The notes: generated by a model not told the origin, from the sequence alone. A DNA stretch of 64,000 nt from Amborella trichopoda (GCF_000471905.2 NW_006495382.1:76431-140430), one strand, 5' to 3'. Counted from the first letter of the stretch, positions 32,041 through 43,184 are shown. Numbers and translations are program-made.

Positions 32041-34225
32041 CTACTTTGAGCGTATTGTAGGGCCTAACTGTGTGATTGATACTAACAAGGTGTCTGCTTT
32101 GAGCGCATTGCAGGGCCTGACCGTGTGATTGATTAACAAGCTTTGAGCGTATTGCATGACCATACTATGATATGGTATTGATTGGCATGCTTTGAGTGTA
32201 TTGCATGACCATACTGTGATATGTGATTGATTGACATGCTTTGAGCATATTGCATGACCATACTGGGATATGTGATTCATTAACAAGCTTTAAGTGTATT
32301 GCACGACCATACGACGATATGTGATTGATTGACATGCTTTGAGCGTATTGCATGACCATACTGTGATATGTAATTGATTGGTATGATTTGAGCTTATTGC
32401 ATGACCATACTGTGATATGTGATTGATTGGCATGCTTTGAGCATATTGCATGACCATACCGTGATATGTGATTGATTGGCATGCTTTGAGCGTATTGCAT
32501 GACCATACCGTGATATGTGATTGATTGGCATGATTTGAGCGTATTGCATGACCATACTGTGATATGTGATTGATGGCATGCTTTGAGCGTATTGCATGAC
32601 CATACTGTGATATGTGATTGATTGGCATGATTTGAGCGTATTGCATGACCATACTGTGATATGTGATTGATTGGTATGATTTGAGCGTATTGCATGACCA
32701 TACTATGATATGTTATTGATTGGCATGCTTTGAGTGTATTGCATGACCATACTATGATATGTGATTGATTGGCATGCTCAACCATACTGTGATATGTGAT
32801 TGATTGACATGCTTGACGCATATTGCATGACCATACTATGATATGTGATTGATTGGCATTCTTTGAGCATATTACATGACCATACTGTGATATGTGATTG
32901 ATTGACATGCATTGAGCATATTGCATGACCGTACAGTGATATGTGATTGATTGACATGCTTTGAGCGTATTACAAGACCTTACTGTGATATGTNNNNNNN
33001 NNNNNNNNNNNNNNNNNNNNNNNNNNNNNNNNNNNNNNNNNNNNNNNNNNNNNNNNNNNNNNNNNNNNNNNNNNNNNNNNNNNNNNNNNNNNNNNNNNNN
33101 NNNNNNNNNNNNNNNNNNNNNNNNNNNNNNNNNNNNNNNNNNNNNNNNNNNNNNNNNNNNNNNNNNNNNNNNNNNNNNNNNNNNNNNNNNNNNNNNNNNN
33201 NNNNNNNNNNNNNNNNNNNNNNNNNNNNNNNNNNNNNNNNNNNNNNNNNNNNNNNNNNNNNNNNNNNNNNNNNNNNNNNNNNNNNNNNNNNNNNNNNNNN
33301 NNNNNNNNNNNNNNNNNNNNNNNNNNNNNNNNNNNNNNNNNNNNNNNNNNNNNNNNNNNNNNNNNNNNNNNNNNNNNNNNNNNNNNNNNNNNNNNNNNNN
33401 NNNNNNNNNNNNNNNNNNNNNNNNNNNNNNNNNNNNNNNNNNNNNNNNNNNNNNNNNNNNNNNNNNNNNNNNNNNNNNNNNNNNNNNNNNNNNNNNNNNN
33501 NNNNNNNNNNNNNNNNNNNNNNNNNNNNNNNNNNNNNNNNNNNNNNNNNNNNNNNNNNNNNNNNNNNNNNNNNNNATGCTTGAAGCATATTGCATGACCA
33601 TACTATGATATGTGATTGATTGGCATTCTTTGAGCATATTACATGACCATACTGTGATATGTGATTGATTGACATGCATTGAGCATATTGCATGACCGTA
33701 CAGTGATATGTGATTGATTGACATGCTTTGAGCGTATTACAAGACCTTACTGTGATATGTGATTGATTGGCATGCTTTGAGCGTATTGCATGACCATACA
33801 GTGATATGTGATTGATCGGCATGCTTTGAGCGTATTGCATAACATACTGTGATATGCGATTGATTGGCATGCTTTGAGCATATTGCATGACCATACTGTG
33901 ATATATGATTGATTAGCATGCTTTGAGCGTATTGCATGACCATACTGTGATATGTGATTGATTGGCATGCTTTGAGCATATTGCATGACCATAGTGTGAT
34001 ATGTGATTGATTAGAATGCTTTGAGCATATTGCATGACCATATTGTGATATGCGATTGATTAACATGCTTTGAGCGTATTGCATGGCCATACTGTGATAT
34101 GTGATTGATTGGCATGCTTTGAGCATATTGCATGACCATACTGTGATATATGATTGATTGGCATGCTTTAAGCGTATTACATGACCATAATGTGATATGT
34201 GATTGATTGGCATGCTTTGGGAAAA
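32041..34225 (+). repeat. 49-bp tandem array of Tekay-2
   Basis: The unit is near CATGCTTTGAGCGTATTGCA followed by TGACCATACTGTGATATGTG and ATTGATTGG, 49 bp in all. Roughly 30 copies are visible on the two sides of the gap (32994-33575), with edge units diverging to GTATTGCAGGGCCTGACC. The blocks on either side of the gap share long identical stretches (32820-32993 and about 33575-33750), so the assembly may be collapsed or duplicated here. The long minus-strand reading frames are a property of the repeat unit, not a gene. Confidence 0.93.
32994..33575. other. Assembly gap inside the 49-bp array
   Basis: A run of 582 N. True array length is unknown. Confidence 0.99.
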
Positions 34226-34626
34226 TTGCAGGGCCGAGTTTTGTGACTGTGATTCTTTGGTGTGTCTTTTGAGTGTCTTTTATGATTGATGCTTGTAAGG
34301 TACTGCTTTGTGAGTATTGCCAGACCTTATTTAGAGACTAATACCAATAGTCAGCTGGTATTGGCTGAACTAGTTGAGATTGATTAGAGTTGATTGGCTT
34401 GATTTGATTTGTGTGTGTCAACTTGTTGATGTTGGCTGGCTGGGTTAATAAGGTGCCGGAATTGTGAAGGTATTTGAATGGTTAGTGCATGAAAATGTGT
34501 GTGAAATGTGAAGCATAGACTATGAAATACTGAAGATAAGACTATAGACAATTGGATGAGACAGTAGTGGATGTGTGGGTACCCTCCCCCAATTGTTGGA
34601 GTTCATATGTATGATTTTGAGGACAA
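34226..34626 (+). other. Tekay-2 3' non-coding segment
   Basis: Diverged last traces of array-like words (34290-34330) pass into sequence with no gene, up to the polypurine tract. Confidence 0.5.
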
Positions 34627-34649
34627 AATCCATTTTAAGGGGGGGATGA
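34627..34649 (+). other. Polypurine tract region of Tekay-2
   Basis: The tract AAGGGGGGGATGA, preceded by CCATTTT, lies directly before the LTR start TGTAAGG. The same block (complement at 52652-52675) precedes the Tekay-4 LTR. Confidence 0.85.
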
Positions 34650-36060
34650 TGTAAGGACCACAACTTTTTTGGACTTGAGGCACTCACGAAAATAGAGATA
34701 AGAGAAGGAAACACATGCCCGACACCAAGGAAGGAGGCACATTGCCGTGCATGTATAGGCCATCGCCATGCGTGAATTGGCCTAGCGCCGTCAGCGTGAA
34801 GTGAAGGCATAGCACTGGCTATGTAAGAAGGCATAGCGCACGCTGTGTAAGCAGGCATAGTGCTGGCTGTGTAAGAAGGCATAACGCCAGCTGTATAAGA
34901 AGGCATAGAGTCGGCTGTGTAAGAAGGCATAGTGCCGGCTGTGTAAGAAGGCATAGAGCCGGCTGTGTAAGAAGGCATAGCGCCAGCTGCGTAAGAAGGT
35001 GTTGCGCCTGCTGTGTAAGAAGGTGTTGCGCCGGTTGTGGAAGAACCTAGCGTCGATTGGAGCATTACCACACGTGTATAAGGACCCATCGCTGTCTGTG
35101 GCCCAATGTCGTCTGTGAAATGGGAGAGCATCACCACGAGTGCCACTGCCGCGGGTGAGCAGCGTCATTCATGGAAAGAGCATAGCTCCATGTGTGTTTG
35201 GTCAACTTGTACAACTGTCAGCACCTCCCTTGGCATAGCCGTGCATGCCAGTCAAGTAGACGTCACCTAGCTTGTCAGCAAGAGTGAACCCCACCTACCC
35301 ACGAGTACTTGAACACCACTCTTCTTCACCCCTCCGTCATTTTGCTCATCTCCCTTCTTCTTCTCCCAGCTTTCTCTCACTAGAGCCCAAGGGAGAACCC
35401 TTTGCTGCTGCCGTTGGGGAGCCTTGCCAAGAAGGTTGAAGTGGTCTGTGTGTGGAGTTTAGGAGGATCGTGAGCATCATGTAAGTGATTCTAGCTATTA
35501 TGCATCAATAGATTTTAGGGATTTATGTTAAGAGTTGAAAATGGGGGAAAAATGTTAGGATGACATGTATGAGTATGAATGTATTGTGATGAGCTTGAAA
35601 TCTCAGAAGTCATGATCGATTAAGCCCTGTATATGATTTCATTTGCGATGGAAATGTGTGAAGTAATTCACTTATGGGAATAGTTCATTATGAACTTGGT
35701 TTTGCATCAAGATTTTCTTTGGCTTATGCAATGTTGAATGTTCTTGAATGTGGGTTAAACTTGAGAAGGCAAATTTCCAGAACTGTGACGGTCCTTGCAT
35801 CGGACCTTTCCGTGGCCAACGACATCCAAATGGACCCAAACTAGTTTTTAATGAATTATATTGTTGTATAATTCAACTTTTCTCTTTATATCATCTTGAA
35901 ATTTCCCATAGATTAGAAATTGTGCTTCAAAATGGGTGGGTATGTCACTGTTAAAAGATTGCAGAAAATTCCTGGACTGTTACTCTTTTGTACCAAATGT
36001 TTGACCTATCAAATGATATCCAAATGTTTTCAAATCACTTCCATTTTATAAATACATGTG
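34650..36060 (+). repeat. 3' LTR of Tekay-2, truncated
   Basis: It matches the 5' LTR from 24868 to about 26220. The remaining 2 kb or so is missing: the sequence changes near 36060 into filler repeats and then Tat-2. Confidence 0.88.
34805..35045 (+). repeat. 24-bp minisatellite, 3' LTR copy
   Basis: About ten units of the same 24-bp repeat as in the 5' LTR. Because 24 is a multiple of three, the minus strand reads an 8-residue repeat near PSYTAGTM. I regard this as a by-product of the repeat. Confidence 0.9.
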
Positions 36061-36117
36061 TCTACTTCATTTTCAAATCACTTCCATTTTATAAATCACT
36101 TCCATTTTATCACTTCC
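36027..36117. repeat. Deletion scar with stepwise repeated filler
   Basis: A 27-bp segment (36027-36053) is repeated exactly at 36070-36096. Its inner 14 bases CACTTCCATTTTAT follow again at 36097-36110, and then CACTTCC at 36111-36117. Beyond this the sequence is Tat-2. This is the form expected when a broken end copies nearby sequence several times before being joined. Confidence 0.85.
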
Positions 36118-37565
36118 GAAAGAGAGGGTCCAATCCCAATAGAAATCTATGGGGCTAGTCATGGAAGCCTTGGGGCAGCCGCCCAACAAACTGTGGTGGC
36201 AACGACTCCTGAGTCGTAGGATGCTGCTACCCTTACTGATGCAAAGGGGGTGAGCATGGAAGGAGAAACCCCGGGTCGGTCCAGGGAGAAGGGTCGACAA
36301 TAGTGGTCATAGAGGATGCCGAAGCACTGGGGGTTGAAGAGGGGCCTCCTAAGCAGCAGGAAGTTGCTGCCCCAGGTGATGTAGTTGTGGAGGATGGAGA
36401 GGCAGGATATCAAAAGGGATATGAATTTAAGTTCCTAGAGGCGGCACCCCTGGCTATTGGGAGAGCCTATGGCCGTCGTGAAAGACAAGGGTGAAGAAGG
36501 TGTCGAACCCGCCGACGTGGAGTTGGCGGCTTAAGAAGAGAGGGAGAAGGGAGAGAGAGTTGGCGTTGAAGAGGTTGAGGCCGCTTTGGAGGATATTGTG
36601 ATTGTTCCAAAAAATGAGGGGCAAGGAGAAGAAGCTGGCCTTGAAGGGATCGGGCCTGCTAACGATGAGGTTGACAGGCCAGGAGAGGGGGTTGTGAGAG
36701 CCTAGCAAGTTGAAACTACGGTCCCCTCTGAACCTGCAACTGATGAGAGCCTGGGCTTCACAGTCCCTCTGGAAGAGCCAGCAACTCCCATGGTTATAAT
36801 CCCTTCGAGTTCTGCCATGAAGACTGATACTCCTTCCATTGCAGTGGCCTCAGTAGCACTGCCTAGGCCTAGCTTGAGTGGGATGTCCGGCGTAATGATG
36901 ACATGCTTTGTTTGGGCGTGCATAGGCTAAAGGGTCTAACTCTTACTGAACTTGATGGTGCAATCCAGCAGTTGAGGCAGGTCACCCTTTTAGGGAGAAT
37001 ACCAGATTGTCTCTTACTTTGATGGCATCGTAAATGAGCTAGAAGGGTGGAGACAAAGGTCTTGCGTGAAGAAGCAACTGCGCATCGACTGGAGAGCTCG
37101 CAGTTACCCCCTTTGGAGTCCTCACTTTTGCGCTACAACGAACTGGTAGAAACCCAATTGCAACAGAAGGATGTTGTAGTCTCACAGAGATCCAACCTTG
37201 CTAAAGAGGCCGTCACCCGCCACAACAAGGTGATGACCATGAAGCGAAGATATTACAGTTGATGCAAAATCTTGACAAGTTAGAGAAGGAGACTGCGACT
37301 TGGGAAGCAAAGGACAAGATGCTTGTCGAGTTCTCTATTTAGAATGTCAAAGTCTGGGCATTGCCGAGCTGTACTTGTGGAAGAAACACAAGAGGAGGGA
37401 GGAGAAGAAGAAGAAAAGGAGTTAGAATGTTTTGGGCAGCTTATTATGTCATCGGAAGAATTGAATGTGTGCAGAGGGTATTTTAGGTCTTGCCCCGGCT
37501 TTGACTGTTGGGGGGGTGCTTTTAGAGTCGTCGCCCGTGTTGGACGATTCCCGAGCAGTTGATGA
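36118..37565 (+). pseudogene. Tat-2 antisense ORF, C-terminal part
   Basis: Plus-strand reading in mixed frames gives a Glu/Val/Gly-rich acidic stretch (36300-36710: for example VVKDKGEEGVEPADVELAA) and a Ser/Thr/Pro-rich segment. Then comes a charged, probably coiled-coil part (37047-37320: LREEATAHRLESSQLPPLES, KLEKETATWEAKDKMLVEF) and an end with LNVCRGYFRSCPGFD. This is the composition of the tail that follows the mobile domain in such antisense ORFs. The domain itself is missing beyond the scar. Stops and frameshifts are many. Assignment is by position and composition, since there is no diagnostic motif. Confidence 0.5.
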
Positions 37566-39710
37566 CTCAGGGATGTCCACATGGCCGGAAGATGGGATAA
37601 GGCGAGCTGCACCTGGAATGAAGTCCCGCAAGGTCGGCAGTGGGGGAAGAGGCTTGAGAAATTCTTCCTCGATCGGTAACTGAGGGATATGGTTCCTTCG
37701 GTGGGCCGACCTAGGTTCTCGTCTCCTTTTGGATCCTTGAGGAGGTGTTTTGTCTGCCCTATCGGGCTGGTGAGTAGTCCTAGCTTGGTGGACTGCGTAG
37801 TGCTTCAGGGACTTGAGCCTACTTCGCCCATGGTAGACTTCCTAGGGCTGAGAAGTCGGGGGCTCTAAAGGGTCCAGTGTATGCTCATAGGGGGCCTGTA
37901 GTGGAGTTTCCTCTTGAACTGGAGCGATGGCTTCGAAGAATTTTGGGAGGACAGCATAAACAATGTGGCCTTTCTAGACTTTCTCCACGACTATAGCTTC
38001 AACCCTAGAGCATTCTTTTAACTCGTGGCCCCATACTTGGTGATATGGGCCCCAGAGGTTTTCCGTACCTTAGGTAAGACGCTTCGGCTGCCTGATGGGC
38101 CTGGGCATGACGAGACCTTGTTGGAGCATTGCCTTGAAGAGGGCTTGCAGAGGATCTGGCTCAGCGCTTCCTTGAGCTTGTGTTGGGAGTTCTTCTTACA
38201 TTGGTGGAAGAGGGACTTGGTGGTGTCTTTCTGGGTTACCATGAACTTCTTGGTATTGCTACATCTTCTCTGCCAAGAACTCATGGCAGCCAGTGCATTC
38301 GCTCAGGTCATGGCTTCGTATCAGGTGATAAGAGCACTAGAGGTTCTCAGTTTCAGGGGGCAGGAACTTGGGCTACCTTGTCAGCTTTGACGTGATGAGT
38401 CCTTCTTCGACCATTATGAAGAATAGTGCACGGAGGATAGAGGGTGCTTCGCCATCCTCTTGGATTGTCACTATGTGGGCATCCTCAGTTGCCCCAAATG
38501 CTTTCTTTAAGTCTTCGAGCTTTATCTGACCCTTGTTATTGAGGGTTTCGATAATGTCTTTAAGCATATAACAGTCGTGAGTGGGGTGGCCTACACCTTG
38601 GTGATAGGCACAGTACCTCTCATGTGTCTCCTGCCCAGCCAGCTCTAGGGTTTTGACCTCTAGCAGCTGGATCGTGTTATGCTCTAGCAGTAACCGAAGC
38701 AGAGTCGAAACCCACTCCTTCTCGAAGGGGTACACCTTGTTCTGGTGCTGGATCGAGAAGTCATTTCGATTTATATTCTTAGGGGGCGGGACCCTGTTGT
38801 AGGACTGCTGCTTGGCCCTAGCCTGAGGCTTCTGTGCCTTGGAGAGGTACAAGGTTTGAGGGTTGGCATTCTTAGTGTCAGTCACGATGACAGCCGCACT
38901 AATCACCGCTTTTTTCTGGTTGCCCCACTTGTTGGAGCAGGAATTTGACCTAGAGGGTTGCTGACGAGATCCACCATGGTTCTTGGACAGACCTTCTATA
39001 CGAATTGATTTAGAGATGATCTCTAACATGGAGGGTGGATTGGAGGCCTTAACATGCAAGGCCATCTCGGGTAGCATATTTCGTATGCAGGTCTCAATTG
39101 CTTCTTTTTTAGTCATGGGAGTGGCATGAAATGTTGCCAACTCTCTCCATCGGGCGATGAACTTGTCAACTGACTCACCAGGGTCTTGATTCAAAGTGAG
39201 AAGCTCGATGGTTTTCACATTTCTTTGGACTTCGTAGAAGCATTGGTAAAACAACTGTTCCATTTTTTGCCATGTGAACCGAGTTTGGAGGCAGCCGAGC
39301 ATACCACTGGAAGGATGGTCCTTCAAAAGTCTCGGTGAACTGACGGAGGAGGAGTCGCCCATCAGTTACCATCTCTCGACAAGCCACTTAGAAGTGAGCA
39401 GTATGCTGGTGAGGGGATGTAGTGCTGTTGGACAGAGGAAGCTTCCTTTTTTGGTAGTTTGGAGGAAACGACACCTGATCGATGTACGGGGGTACGACTT
39501 TTGGTAAAGCGGCACCTCTTGCATGCTCGAGACCATGTTCTTGAGACTGTGGGTCACCATGGCATCTATATCAGCTTGCGAAACCATGCGGGAAGCAGAG
39601 CTGTCTTGGGAGATCGGTGGGGTAGTTTTCCGGGGAACCGTGTCTTCACCAAATAGGGGATCGGTCTCATGGTGAGAAGAAGGGGACCTGGAGGCTTCTA
39701 GGTGATCCAT
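37450..39710 (-). pseudogene. Tat-2 gag with repeated zinc-finger-like modules
   Basis: An open frame of 329 codons (38373-39362) covers the Gag core: FTWQKMEQLFYQCFYEVQRN, LTLNQDPGESVDKFIARWRE and IRNMLPEMALHVKASNPPSM. A basic linker follows and then RYCAYHQGVGHPTHDCYMLK. An N-terminal frame (39366-39710) precedes it. Downstream, across stops and shifts (38370-37900), two more motifs of the same kind appear (SYHLIRSHDLSEC and YHQVWGHELKEC), each preceded by a related LxALFxxMxxxGL segment. The last minus-strand part overlaps the end of the antisense ORF on the other strand. Confidence 0.75.
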
Positions 39711-41403
39711 CTTTTCAAGGATGGACTACATCATTACCTCGAACCTATTCATCTGCTCTTCTTGAGCATCATCTAGCTCGTTGATCACCATGACACTGAC
39801 CATTTCTTTTAGAGGTTCACAGTTAGGTGGAGTAGTGAGCTACCTAGGCTGGCGAGTTGTGTTAGCAAGTTGGTCTACAGGGGATCAGCATGCCCCGACT
39901 GGACTCGAGCATTGTACGTCGATCGTGTGAGGAGCGATTCTTGACGATCTTGGGGTTATAACTTCTTGGCAGTAACCACATATCAATATTCCTGGACTTG
40001 CTCAGGTTCTAAGATTTGCAGAGGGAAGAAGGAATTGTGTGGTAGGAGGTCACTAAGAGTGGTAACCTCAACTGCCTTAGGGGCCTCTCTAGTCAATATT
40101 TACAGGCCTCTCTTCTACTTAATTCTAAGGCTGCTATGAACTTCACTCCAGAACCGAGCCTAAGATTTGGACTGCCCCACCTTTTTGGAGTATGCGAGGG
40201 CCGTGTCCATTAGCTGGAGTAGAGAATGGGGTCCAAGGATAGAGGGCATTCTAGATTGCTACCTTGGAGGCTGTAGGCTTTTGTATGACATCCGACCATT
40301 GCCCCGAATTCCCTTATGAGGCTCGGGTGCATACTTGTCCTGAGGCGGCTGACTCAAGATCGTACTCTTAGGGAAAACCTTTGAGTACCATGTCTTGAGT
40401 TGCTTTCTTGGTGAAGGAAGAGTGACAGAAGAAGGAACTGGTTCAAGGCTCCGCCTGAGTCGGGATAAGGGAGGAACCTGCAAAGTTGATGCATCTGCAA
40501 CTTTAAGGTTAGCCATCCGGGTGACTTGGGGATCAGCCCAAGCTCAGTCAGTTGGTTCGACCTTAGGAGGTCGAGACCAATGAGCTTGTGTCTGTGAGGG
40601 ACCTGTTGGGAACTTATCTCTCACAGGGTGAAGCTGTGTGTGTTGAGAGGGAGGACAAAGTGATCGACCCTCGTGTACTGGAGCTGGCGCAGAACTGGCG
40701 CTGCCCCGAGCTGTGGGTTGCAGTTGCATGACGCGTGCAGGGTTCGGTACGAGAAGGCCTAGCCTTAAACGCGAGCTCAAGGCAGCATGAAAGGTTCCCC
40801 GAGGTGTGGCTTTAGTGGATGGACCACGAGCCTTTAGGTGTGTGCGAGGGGTGGAGACCCCAGGATCTTTGCCTCTATATGTCGAGTCTCTAGGTATAGA
40901 GGTTCGGGGTGGTGAAGGAGTATGGGGGGTTGCCTTATGGCCAACCTCAGGAGTGATGGCAACCTGTTTTCCTTTTGCAAAAGTAGATAGGGCAGCCTTC
41001 CGGTGTACCTCAACAATATGATCGGCAAGGCACTTGCCAGTAGCAGGGTGCATACTGTGTGTGGTAGCAGATGTGCTACCAATGCAAGGGGCCTTGGTGG
41101 AAGGTCTCCCAGGGTGAGGAAACAAGGAGTTAGGGACCATTAAGTCTCTTCTCGCACTAATCCAGGAAAGAACCTGGGAGCCGGACTGTGAGTCTTGACT
41201 CATAAGGAGTGTAGCGAAGGAAGCTTGAGTAGTTCGCTTCCCTAAGATAATCACGAGTGTGGGGATGAGAAAATCCCCAACTCGGATGAACAGGTTGAAT
41301 AACCTAGGTGTCATAGAATGTAGTGCAGAAAGTAAAAGTTGATACTGATCAAACAAGAGCAAACCAACGAAGGGGTAATAATTCCCCAGTAGAGTAGCCA
41401 AGC
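39711..41403 (-). other. Tat-2 leader between 5' LTR and gag
   Basis: A 324-codon minus-strand frame (40544-41518) crosses from the LTR into this leader and shows no domain I recognise. It is rich in Ser, Thr, Pro and Arg, and I treat it as chance. I could not identify a primer-binding site next to the LTR end. Confidence 0.5.
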
Positions 41404-41869
41404 TGGGTAGGTACTTTGTTCTCGCCTCCCCAGATCTAATGATTGGGTGACACGTATCTCGGGTTGGGAAAACTCGGGACTTGAGATCACTCTCTTGGGA
41501 ACCTCGTTCATAGAACAAGGGCAGGTGTCCAACTAGTGAGAGAGGAATTTTAACGTGAGGTACAGACCAACCTCACCTGGGTCTGTGACTTACTCAGGCT
41601 GACTCTCGCCGGCGCCCTCTTAGATCACGATGGAAAGCCCCCCAGTCACTTCAATTGGTTCGAAATAGCCTCCCTTGACCTGCAATCTCCTTGTTTTCTA
41701 CACAACATTATCGTGGTTAACTTGTAGGACAAGTAGGTAGAAGGACCCACCTTTGTCGTAGGGCAATGCACATTCATATGTGAGGGTGATGAAGTGGAAG
41801 GTTCAAATGAAGGTAGAAAAGAGAAGAGAGCTTGGTAAGGGAAGAAGACTAGCATAATAGCTGGACTAG

Positions 41870-42160
41870 TACAATGACCGACTCGGAGTGGTAGTAAGAC
41901 AGGCATGGAACTCAAGACCAGCACGACAATAATACTACTCAAAACCGAGGCCGATATGACTGTCTTAATCTGGTGTGGCAGCAAGATGGGCATTGTACTC
42001 AGGACCAGCACGACAATAATACTACTCGAAATCGAGGCCGATATGACTGTCTTAATCTAGTGTGGCAGCAAGATGGGCATTGTACTCAGGACCAGCACGA
42101 CAGCAATACCGCTCGACAGCCAGACCTTTATGACAATGCTAAGCCGAGTCTACCCAGAGT
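41870..42160. repeat. 87-bp tandem repeat in the Tat-2 LTR
   Basis: The phrase GCAAGATGGGCATTGTACTC occurs at 41981 and 42068, and as a diverged copy at 41891. Units also share GGACCAGCACGACAATAATA and GAGGCCGATATGACTGTCTT. The solo LTR lacks this array. Confidence 0.88.
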
Positions 42161-42479
42161 CAAGTGAGAAGAGAAGAGAATGAGGAGGAAGCACGAGATG
42201 GTGAAGTGGCGGGGTACCAACGACATTTATGCATCGCTATTCATAGCCGTGCAGTAGCAGTGTCATGACCCTTGGACGATGCTAGACACTACTGCTCACA
42301 GCTGGAGGGTGAGCAGTGAACTACATGCGGTGTTAAGAATCACCTTTGGCAACACGAGAAGGCAACACACCCCTTTGCGGGCAGCGATAGCCTCTTGTGA
42401 AGCATGCTACGATAGCCATTTGTGAAGTGCACGGTGATAGTTTCTGCTAAGGCACATGACGATGAGTGTGGAATGCAAG

Positions 42480-42665
42480 AAAAACCTGTGGACTGCGATG
42501 CGCACTAAGCTCACGAAAGAGGCTTGCGGATGGCAATAGGCACCGAGCGCACGAAGGAAACTCACAGATGATGATAGGAACAGAGCGCGCGAAGGATGCT
42601 CACAGATGGTGATAGGTGCCGAGCGCACGAAAGGAGCTTGCAGACGGTGATAGGTGTGGTCGCGA
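42480..42665. repeat. Minisatellite of about 47 bp in the Tat-2 LTR
   Basis: Units contain GAGCGCACGAAGGA, CTCACAGATGGTGATAGG and CACCGAGCGC with small changes, about four copies. Related single words occur in the solo LTR at 27460-27540. Confidence 0.75.
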
Positions 42666-43173
42666 CCCTTCACTCACTGTGATAGGCATCGTCCTCTGCG
42701 ATAGGCGCACAACAAGGGAGGACCCCTGCGGGCGGAAATAGGCATCGCTTTTCGTGCTTCTTGCGGAGAGGTAGAGACGAATGAAGAGGAAGAGAAAGCA
42801 ACTCGCACATGGCGCTGCCATCGCCATGCCTGACCTATGAAGCCACAGGAGGGGGAAAGAAAGAAAGAGGCATGCACGACACTACCACTATCGTGCATGG
42901 CCTCTGAGAGAAGTTCAGACGAAGAAGAAGAAGAAGAAAGAGAAGAAGAGAGAGAAGAAGACAGAGAAGAAGAGAAGAAAGAGAAGAAGAGAAGAAAAGA
43001 AGAAAAGAAGAAAAGAAGAGAGAGAAATATTTACCTTGAGCCTAAGGGTACCATTCAAATGTTTCTCTCTCCTACCTCTCTCTCTCCAACATGACCTAAC
43101 AATAAGAAGGATTGGGAATTTTAGGAAGCAAAAATTCTCTTTGGCCAAGGGGCTGCGTACAACAGTAGTACGT

Positions 43174-43184
43174 GATATATATAG
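43174..43184 (-). promoter_or_regulatory. TATA box of the Tat-2 LTR
   Basis: The minus strand reads CTATATATATC after GATCAATCCACCCATGTTTG, matching the solo LTR promoter. A CT-rich leader rich in TTCTTC follows. Confidence 0.6.

Larger units (their letters stand above)
24868..36065 (+). mobile_element. Tekay-2: gag-only Tekay-type element
   Basis: The 5' LTR starts at TGTAAGG (24868) and ends at GTTACA (30571), with a solo LTR nested inside. Then come primer site (30575), gag (about 30685-31680), non-coding sequence with a 49-bp array (gap inside), polypurine tract (34627-34649) and a 3' LTR from 34650 that breaks off near 36060. Gag ends where protease would begin in relatives and no pol follows. 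Together with closely similar LTR starts on both sides, this fits a non-autonomous terminal-repeat element with Gag only (a type described as TR-GAG in plants). Pol could instead have been replaced by array expansion, or be hidden in the gap if that gap is much larger than 582 bp. Confidence 0.75.

Noticed and set aside
32165-33894. Long minus-strand reading frames of 304 and 519 codons
   Set aside because: They run through N and through the 49-bp array, whose unit happens to lack stops on that strand. No domain or start context supports a gene.
20816-34225. CRISPR-like arrays (76-bp, 49-bp and 24-bp periodic repeats)
   Set aside because: The units are contiguous tandem repeats without unique spacers, in a plant retrotransposon context.
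34520-35146. 208-codon minus-strand frame with an 8-residue repeat, possibly a secreted repeat protein
   Set aside because: The period comes from the 24-bp LTR minisatellite, and the frame runs past the LTR edge into the non-coding region.
40544-41518. 324-codon minus-strand frame in the Tat-2 leader
   Set aside because: It crosses the LTR boundary, has Ser/Thr/Pro/Arg-rich composition and no motif. The Gag start lies downstream.
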